Positions 58,469 through 64,000 of a DNA stretch of 64,000 nt are shown here, one piece after another. A program made the position numbers and the translations under genes. Position 1 is the first letter of the stretch. The number at the start of each line of letters is the position of its first letter. A model generated the notes under the pieces. The model was not told where the DNA came from and ran no database searches. It saw only the letters and a list, made by a program, of their open reading frames with translations. The stretch comes from Lachnospiraceae bacterium (GTDB lineage: Bacteria > Bacillota > Clostridia > Lachnospirales > Lachnospiraceae): contig JAIDHX010000038.1 of the NCBI GenBank assembly GCA_029053015.1, positions 86,808 through 150,807 on the forward strand, in the 5' to 3' direction.

Positions 58469-58882
58469 CTTAAATATCAGAAGCTTACTGAATATATAAT
58501 TTATTATGGTCACCAGCACCGACGATATAAATATTTTGGCAATCCAGTAATTCATATGGAACGCATTTACTGTAACCCACATCACTACAATATCCAATAT
58601 CCATGTGGAAAGACGCGAAGCTGCAAAACCACCAAACTCTTTTGCTATATGAGGATTGTTGCTTTTAAAAACCCATTTCCTGCTCAAGGGATAAGAAAAG
58701 GAAACACCTACGATCCATCCAAAGCTGTTAATCACAAAATTCTGCCACGAAATGTCGGGATTCAGCCACAAATACTTGACCAAAAAGCATGCCGCCCACG
58801 ATACAATGGTCGTCATGACTCCCACAATCAGATATATGATAATCTCCCGATATTTTGTCATAAGGTTTTTCATTTGTTCCAT
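58454..58882 (-). CDS. GtrA-family membrane protein
   Basis: A 142-residue protein with four membrane segments and the GtrA pattern (IYLIVGVMTTIVSWAACFLV, FGWIVGVSFSYPLSRKWVF, SRLSTWILDIVVMWV, YIFSKLLIFKK). Members help to carry lipid-linked sugars across the membrane. It ends inside the shared terminator, facing the DUF6044-like gene. The D-2-hydroxyacid dehydrogenase gene starts upstream on the same strand and ends 18 bp before it. Confidence 0.9.
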   Translation of the reverse strand: MEQMKNLMTKYREIIIYLIVGVMTTIVSWAACFLVKYLWLNPDISWQNFVINSFGWIVGVSFSYPLSRKWVFKSNNPHIAKEFGGFAASRLSTWILDIVVMWVTVNAFHMNYWIAKIFISSVLVTIINYIFSKLLIFKKKAD

Positions 58883-58900
58883 TTTTTACACCCCTGCATA

Positions 58901-59869
58901 TCATATCACATTTCTGGGCTCTCCCGCCAAAAAAGCACGCAAGTTTTCAAAGGTTTCCTCCACACAGCGTTTTCGCGCTTCCACACTGCCCCATGCAAGA
59001 TGTGGGGTAATGATCAATCGATTACTGTCCTTTATCTTACAAAGCGGATTGTCCAAAGACAGCGGCTCTTTTTCCACAACGTCCAAACCTGCCGCCATGA
59101 TTTCCTCCTGCATAAGCGCTTCATACAAATCGCGGTTATTTACGACCCGTCCTCTCGCCACATTGATTAGTATTGCCGTTTTTTTCATCTTTCGCAGCGC
59201 GTCCCTGTCAATAAAATTCTCTGTCAGCCCGCTTAAAGGACAGTGCAGGGAAAGAAAATCACTCTCTGCCAAAAGCGTATCTTTGTCTACTCGCCTGTAT
59301 GCTGTTACTGTACTGCTGCCTGTGACCGAATGGAAAATCACCTTGCAGCCAAACGCCTGCGCAATTTCAGCCGTGCGCCGCCCTATATTTCCCATTCCCA
59401 CAATGCCCCACGTCTTGCCGGCAAGCTCTGTAAAGGGCAGATCAAAATTGGAAAACCTGTCCTGCGCACTGTATGCGCCAGACTTGACATAGTTGTCATA
59501 ATGGAAAAGTTTCTGCACCAGACAAAGTGCCAGCGTAAAAGTATGCTGCGCCACCATATCCGTACAATAATTCACCACATTAGAAATCACAATGCCGCGG
59601 CTTTTGCAATATGCCACATCACAGTTGTCATAGCCTGTGGCAAACTGGCAAATCAGTTTTACCTGCTTGGAATCCTTCAAGGTATCTTCGCACAAAGGCG
59701 ACTTGTTGGCTATTATAATATCCGCCTCCCGCGTGCGTTCCCGTACCTCTTCCTCTGTAACGGTATTTAAATAGTATGTCACGTTTCCCAGCTTTTCAAA
59801 ACAGGAAACATCAATATCCGGTCCGACGCTGTTGCGTTCCAGCATGACAATATTAGGCTTTTTTGACAT
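58901..59869 (-). CDS. D-2-hydroxyacid dehydrogenase
   Basis: A 322-residue NAD-dependent oxidoreductase starting MSKKPNIVMLERNSVGPDID, with AGAGGTGG before the ATG at 59869. The Rossmann motif is WGIVGMGNIGRRTAEIA (about 143-160). Catalytic Arg is in LINVARGRVVNN, Glu in AAGLDVVEKEP and His in IITPHLAWGS. Substrates in this family include hydroxypyruvate, glycerate and D-lactate; none is fixed here. It is upstream of gtrA and may be cotranscribed. It lies 37 bp after the chemotaxis receptor stop. Confidence 0.9.
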   Translation of the reverse strand: MSKKPNIVMLERNSVGPDIDVSCFEKLGNVTYYLNTVTEEEVRERTREADIIIANKSPLCEDTLKDSKQVKLICQFATGYDNCDVAYCKSRGIVISNVVNYCTDMVAQHTFTLALCLVQKLFHYDNYVKSGAYSAQDRFSNFDLPFTELAGKTWGIVGMGNIGRRTAEIAQAFGCKVIFHSVTGSSTVTAYRRVDKDTLLAESDFLSLHCPLSGLTENFIDRDALRKMKKTAILINVARGRVVNNRDLYEALMQEEIMAAGLDVVEKEPLSLDNPLCKIKDSNRLIITPHLAWGSVEARKRCVEETFENLRAFLAGEPRNVI

Positions 59870-59906
59870 CACTTCCACCTCTCTGCAAAACATTATGAAT
59901 CCTTAC

Positions 59907-60854
59907 TCACATTTCCGGATTGGCATCCTTGATAATGGGTGGAATCTGGGACAGCATATTGTCGATATCCTCAAACATAGCGCTCTTTGTCGTACCAAGA
60001 CTGCTTGCACGGTTGATATGCCGGACAACTTCCTGATACTGAAGCTTTATATCATCAAAAAACCGGCAGATAGTCTGTAATCTACTCTGAGAATCATCAA
60101 TTACACCGGAAATTTCTGTCTGCACCGCAGATGCACCCTCTGCTGCCTCCGTAATCTGGTGGAAGGAATCATATGTAGCATTTACAGCTCCGGTGCCCTC
60201 GCCAAGGGTCTTTGCAGATACAGCAATGCTTTCATTTAACTGGGTTGTGCCGGATTCTACATTGTGAATACCGGATTCCGCCTCATTTGCAAGGCCCTTA
60301 ATTTCTTCCGCAAGTTCCTTGACCTTTGTTGCAACTATTGCAAATCCCCTGCCGCTTTCACCGGCTCTGGATGCTTCAATTGCAGCGTTTATTGCCAGAA
60401 TGTTTGTCTCATCTGCAATAGAAACAATTTTGTTGATGCAGCGGCGGATACCTTTTACAGCTTCCTGAAGCTGTTCAAACGTATGCTCCATTTCCACATA
60501 CGACGCCTCTATCTCCATAGAAGCATGCTTCAGTTCTTCCACTTTATTCTGCGTTTCCGATACCTTCTGGGTGATGGAGTTTTTTACCTCCGAAAACTGC
60601 CCGGCCGTATCGTTTATATTGGAAAAGGACTTCCCAAAATCCATAAGCTGCTCCTGAAAATTGTCAGCCTTTTGCAGCACACCGGAAAAAGAACTGCTGA
60701 CCATACTCAGTTCCCACAGGGATTCCACTTCTTTATTGATCAACTCATCTTTACAATCTTTTAAATGCTCTGTCACATACAATACCGGATAAAGGCTTTT
60801 TTCATTATGGCATACCTGTCCCGACTTTCGTCGGTTCTTATTTGAAGCTAACAT
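59907..60854 (-). CDS. Soluble methyl-accepting chemotaxis protein
   Basis: A 315-residue receptor without membrane segments. The signalling hairpin tip carries [20 protein letters not shown] (about 165-184) and [20 protein letters not shown], with flanking coiled coils. The N-terminal 45 residues contain [20 protein letters not shown] and no known sensor fold. AGGAGGA lies before the ATG. It starts 12 bp after a FIST-domain gene, so the FIST protein probably supplies the sensing. No other che genes lie in the window. Confidence 0.9.
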   Translation of the reverse strand: MLASNKNRRKSGQVCHNEKSLYPVLYVTEHLKDCKDELINKEVESLWELSMVSSSFSGVLQKADNFQEQLMDFGKSFSNINDTAGQFSEVKNSITQKVSETQNKVEELKHASMEIEASYVEMEHTFEQLQEAVKGIRRCINKIVSIADETNILAINAAIEASRAGESGRGFAIVATKVKELAEEIKGLANEAESGIHNVESGTTQLNESIAVSAKTLGEGTGAVNATYDSFHQITEAAEGASAVQTEISGVIDDSQSRLQTICRFFDDIKLQYQEVVRHINRASSLGTTKSAMFEDIDNMLSQIPPIIKDANPEM

Positions 60855-60866
60855 AGTCCTCCTCCT

Positions 60867-61922
60867 TTATTCAAATACCACGCAAGTCATGGACTGATTG
60901 ACAAAACGGTTATTGTAATGTTCTCCATAGCCGACAAATCCGGCATGGCTGCCAAGCGCAGACATTTCCTGAAGATATGTCCGCATATAATTTCGCTCGG
61001 AAAACAGCTTATAACGGAACAGGCAGTTGACCGAAAAGACCGCCGAGCGTTTCGGAAACTCCCTGCAGATAGTCTGAATCGTTTCCCTCGTAATCGCTTT
61101 GTAGTCACCTAGCTCCAACAGTATCAAAACATCGGAATCGTTTACCTGCCGGTAGCATGCCAACGCATTTCCGGCAACTTCTTTAATAGAAATAATACAG
61201 GTATCGTCTCCATTAAGTTTTCCAAAAGGATTCTGGAAAGTCTGCGTCAGTATCTCCTTGTCGGTTATATGGAGAATATTCTGGTAAACCTGCTTCGCCG
61301 GTTTTCCATTCAGCGAACCGATAATATATTTTTCCCTGTCCGTATTGGAGGCAATAAAACGGTAATTGCCAAGCTGATGATAAATATTTTCTTTATAAGT
61401 TTTAACTCGTCCTCCATGGTTTTTCACAAGGGCATAAGCAGCAGCATCCTCATAAACCCTGCCGTTAGCAGATACTTTTCCCGCATCCCCTGTTCCTCCC
61501 ACCAGAGAAATACCGCTTTGTTTCAAGGCAGTATCTATTGTGGTTAATACACACGCATCGTTTCCGCTGCAAAAATCGATACATACCGTATCCTGCTTTG
61601 AAGCGTTTATTTTCCTGATATCCTCTTCCAAACGATGGATATACTTTACCGGCATGACAGATACCTGTTCAAGCACATTCGCTGTTGCGCTGACTCCGCC
61701 ATAAAAAGCAATGACACTGACTCCCGTTTCTACCACTCCGGTATTATAGCCCATCCCGATGCAACCAATGCTTGGAACGTTCGGATATAACTTTTCCAAA
61801 GCTTTTACATGAGTTTCAAACTGGGAATCGTTTGAAAACAACATAATAAACTGCGGGCTTCTCAGTCCACTCACTGCTTCCGAAAGATTTCCGCTCTGGC
61901 TCTTTCCAAAAAACTGCTGCAT
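60867..61922 (-). CDS. FIST-domain sensor protein
   Basis: A 351-residue cytosolic protein with a FIST_N region (IMLFSNDSQFETHVKALEKL, PSIGCIGMGYNTGVVETGVS, ISLVGGTGDAGKVSANGRVY, about 26-190) and a FIST_C region (PAKQVYQNILHI, DDTCIISIKEVAGNALACYR, FSVNCLFRYKLFSERNYMRT, HAGFVGYGEHYNNRFVNQSM). FIST domains bind small ligands such as amino acids and often act with chemotaxis or PAS kinase partners. GAGGCAG lies upstream of the ATG. The next gene, 12 bp later, is a soluble chemotaxis receptor. Confidence 0.87.
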   Translation of the reverse strand: MQQFFGKSQSGNLSEAVSGLRSPQFIMLFSNDSQFETHVKALEKLYPNVPSIGCIGMGYNTGVVETGVSVIAFYGGVSATANVLEQVSVMPVKYIHRLEEDIRKINASKQDTVCIDFCSGNDACVLTTIDTALKQSGISLVGGTGDAGKVSANGRVYEDAAAYALVKNHGGRVKTYKENIYHQLGNYRFIASNTDREKYIIGSLNGKPAKQVYQNILHITDKEILTQTFQNPFGKLNGDDTCIISIKEVAGNALACYRQVNDSDVLILLELGDYKAITRETIQTICREFPKRSAVFSVNCLFRYKLFSERNYMRTYLQEMSALGSHAGFVGYGEHYNNRFVNQSMTCVVFE

Positions 61923-62034
61923 ACTGCTGCCTCTCCTTTTCTCACAAATTGAAAACTTTTACCAATTTCAATTATAATGGAAACGAAATAGACACGCAAT
62001 CTTTTTCTTTCCCTATTTATCATAGTTATAAATT

Positions 62035-62064
62035 AAGGGAGAAGCCTCTAAAGACTTCTCCCTT
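62035..62064 (-). terminator. Terminator after LRR lipoprotein gene
   Basis: AAGGGAGAAG and CTTCTCCCTT form a 10-bp stem with a 10-nt loop, followed on the minus strand by AATTTATAA. It separates the LRR gene from the FIST gene. Confidence 0.65.
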
Positions 62065-62120
62065 ATCTTGAAATTTAATACACATCTCTTGCTTTCAACA
62101 CTTTTTCATATTAAATATTG

Positions 62121-63869
62121 TTATTGGTTGTTTATAATTTCATATAAGGCAGCTAAGTCATCATAATAATAAAAATCATCATTATAAGAAATCATAAGGC
62201 CTTCACAGCCGTCAAAAGCATCCTCTGCTATTTTAGTAACACTGTCCGGTATTTTGACAAGACTCAGACTTGTGCAGCCTGCAAAGGCATTTTTTTCTAT
62301 TTCAGTCAGACCTTCCGGAAGCAGCACTCTACCTAAATTCTCACAATTTTCAAAGGCAGATTCCCCAATTATGATAGTGCCTTCAGAAAAAGAAACATGT
62401 TCCAATCCACTACAGCCCCTGAATGTATTTCTTTCTATCTTAGCAACACTGCCCGGAAAAATAATCCCATCTACGCCTGTACAATTCTCAAACGCACTCT
62501 CGCCAATACTGCTTATACCTTCCGAAAGCATAATCGTTTTTGCGCTGGCACAGTTTTTAAATGCTTCTGCACCCACTTCTTCTATATTATCCTGCAGCAA
62601 AATTGACTCTAAGCTTTCACAGTTCAAAAAAGCAGCTTCTTCAATTTTAGTCAGAGTCTCCGTGAAATAAAATACCCGCAGATTCCTGCAATCTTCAAAA
62701 GCACCGGCTCCAACCTCTTCCAGCTTGTCATGGACAAGAACGTTATCCAGACTGCTGCAGCCGGAAAAAGCACCCTCCCCGATTCTAATAAGCTGATAAG
62801 GAAGAGCAATCTCTGCCAGACTGGTACATTCGCCAAAAGTCCCCTGTTCTATCTCTGTAATATCCGCTAAGAGAAAATCAATTTCTTCCAAATTTTCACA
62901 TCCCCAGAAAGCCATACCGCCAATTCTTCTCACAGTGGAGGGAACCGTAAAGCTTGTCACGGTAAAACAGCCTGAAAAAGCGCCGTATTCAATCTCCACC
63001 ACAGTTTTTCCATCGATTTCCTTCGGAATTTCCACAACGCCGTCACTGCCATATCCATAGGACACGCCCAGATACCCGGGGTCTGCCACCTCGTCGATGC
63101 ACACACCGCCGTCCACTTCTGAAAAATAGAATATATCCTCCGGCTTTAGTTCGGCAGTTTCTCCGGATTCCGTATCTGATGCGGGATTTGCAGCCGTTAC
63201 ACCATTAATGATATTACACATATTTTCCAATTCATCATAGGTATAGGAAACTCCATTATAGGTAACGGTAATATCAACGCAATCATAAAAAGTCCATTTA
63301 TGAATCTGGCGCACATTATCCGGAAGCGTTATACTTGATATCCCTGTGCATCCGCTGAAAGCAAACTGGCCAATCTGCGTCACGCCATCAGGAATTTCGA
63401 CACTTGTCAGCTTTTCACAGCCCTGTATCATATTGTTTGCAATTTGTGTAATATTGGCAGGAAATGTTATACTTTCCAGTTCCGTGCAATTCATAAACAC
63501 GGCTTGCTCCATTTCCGTCACACTGTCCGGAACTTCAACGCTTACCAACAAAGTGTTGCTAAAGGCCGCTTCATCAATCCTGACAACCGTGTCAGGTATT
63601 GTAACGCCTGTCAACTCCTCACGGTAAAAAGCCATAAATCCGATTTCCACAACAGGCTTACCGCCGATGGTATCCGGTATATTAACCTGCCCGCCGTCTC
63701 CTAAATACCCTGTGATGCTTACGCCTCCTGCGACGTCAGCCACTTTAAAATCTGTTTCCGGCGCAAACTCGACCGCCTGCTTTCCCCCGCCTCCGGACTT
63801 TCCGCATCCACAGACCAGGAATGAAGCAAGGATTGCCGCCATAATAATGACAAGTTTCCTCTTTCTCAT
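62121..63869 (-). CDS. BspA-like leucine-rich repeat lipoprotein
   Basis: A 582-residue protein. The N terminus is a lipoprotein signal (MRKRKLVIIMAAILASFLVC, then GCGKSGGGGK; the lipid Cys is either in LVC or CGC). Two blocks of LRR_5 (BspA/TpLRR) repeats follow, near 55-190 and 285-570, each unit of about 23 residues with a pattern such as IGESAFENCTGVDGIIFPGS and IEKNAFAGCTSLSLVKIPDS. A linker with acidic residues (about 215-275) lies between them. Such proteins are displayed on the surface and bind host or partner molecules. GAAAGGA precedes the ATG. It stands alone. Confidence 0.88.
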   Translation of the reverse strand: MRKRKLVIIMAAILASFLVCGCGKSGGGGKQAVEFAPETDFKVADVAGGVSITGYLGDGGQVNIPDTIGGKPVVEIGFMAFYREELTGVTIPDTVVRIDEAAFSNTLLVSVEVPDSVTEMEQAVFMNCTELESITFPANITQIANNMIQGCEKLTSVEIPDGVTQIGQFAFSGCTGISSITLPDNVRQIHKWTFYDCVDITVTYNGVSYTYDELENMCNIINGVTAANPASDTESGETAELKPEDIFYFSEVDGGVCIDEVADPGYLGVSYGYGSDGVVEIPKEIDGKTVVEIEYGAFSGCFTVTSFTVPSTVRRIGGMAFWGCENLEEIDFLLADITEIEQGTFGECTSLAEIALPYQLIRIGEGAFSGCSSLDNVLVHDKLEEVGAGAFEDCRNLRVFYFTETLTKIEEAAFLNCESLESILLQDNIEEVGAEAFKNCASAKTIMLSEGISSIGESAFENCTGVDGIIFPGSVAKIERNTFRGCSGLEHVSFSEGTIIIGESAFENCENLGRVLLPEGLTEIEKNAFAGCTSLSLVKIPDSVTKIAEDAFDGCEGLMISYNDDFYYYDDLAALYEIINNQ

Positions 63870-64000
63870 TTTTCAATTCCTTTCTGATGTAATAAAATTG
63901 CATTTGTATTTTATCACAAAAGATGCCCCTTTTACCATAATTGGCGTGAGCGGCGGGATTTTTGGTGTAAGCGGTCGCTCAGGGGGAAGGGGATTTGGGG

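Noticed and set aside
1..64000. tRNA, rRNA or phage structural genes
   Set aside because: None were recognised on reading the intergenic regions; no tail, capsid, portal or integrase motifs were found.

Overview
The window looks like a chromosome segment from an anaerobic Firmicute, most likely a Lachnospiraceae-type Clostridium relative. Pointers are strong AGGAGG ribosome binding sites, an oxygen-defence set (PerR-type Fur protein, reverse rubrerythrin, rubredoxin), LL-diaminopimelate aminotransferase, ECF transport, BspA-like leucine-rich repeats, LuxS/Pfs and many two-component/ABC modules. No rRNA, tRNA or CRISPR array was seen.

Region 1 (1-15.1 kb) is a defence island read entirely from the minus strand. 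One operon starts at a promoter near 14.45 kb and runs through a small HTH protein, a cytosine-5 DNA methyltransferase (DrmMII-like), an OLD-type ATPase/TOPRIM nuclease, a SNF2 helicase (DrmD-like), a beta-class adenine/cytosine-N4 methyltransferase (Mod/DrmMI-like), a type III Res-like helicase-nuclease, DrmA and the first 210 codons of DrmB, which leaves the window. This is a DISARM locus that carries both methyltransferase kinds plus a Res subunit and an OLD nuclease, so it is a hybrid and larger than the textbook class 1 or class 2 layouts. A decayed IS66 transposase marks its upstream edge. Next come a 1.0-kDa-residue-scale (about 1,000 aa) SF1 helicase with a DUF2726 nuclease end (15.2-18.3 kb) and a P-loop kinase-like protein.

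Region 2 (19-32.9 kb) holds small regulatory and transport units: a WYL regulator with a YjbR/DUF3795 protein and a GyrI-like protein; a MerR regulator with an ABC exporter; a secreted amidase followed by two tandem-duplicated membrane-anchored proteins; an ABC-F ribosome-protection type ATPase behind a leader-peptide attenuator; a phosphotransferase; a flavin/PNPOx protein with a sugar isomerase; and a phosphodiesterase-family protein.

Region 3 (32.9-45 kb) is mainly minus-strand core metabolism and sensing: coaBC with a PanT-like ECF S component, surrounded by three long palindromic elements that share conserved core motifs but have unrelated, self-complementary stems; an RR-ABC-permease-HK immunity-type operon headed by an O-antigen-ligase-like protein; an AI-2E family transporter; and HK-RR-RluA.

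Region 4 (45-64 kb) has perR-rubrerythrin-rubredoxin, purC, a decayed Rpn-type nuclease, a padR-HAAS-DUF4097 envelope-stress-type operon, an AraC regulator divergent from a GH5 glucanase, a YczE-type membrane protein, luxS-mtnN-dapL, a DUF6044-like membrane protein facing GtrA, a D-2-hydroxyacid dehydrogenase, a soluble chemotaxis receptor paired with a FIST sensor, and an LRR lipoprotein. The most notable items are the hybrid DISARM operon, the variable-stem palindromes near 34.2-35.5 kb, and the ABC-F attenuator.
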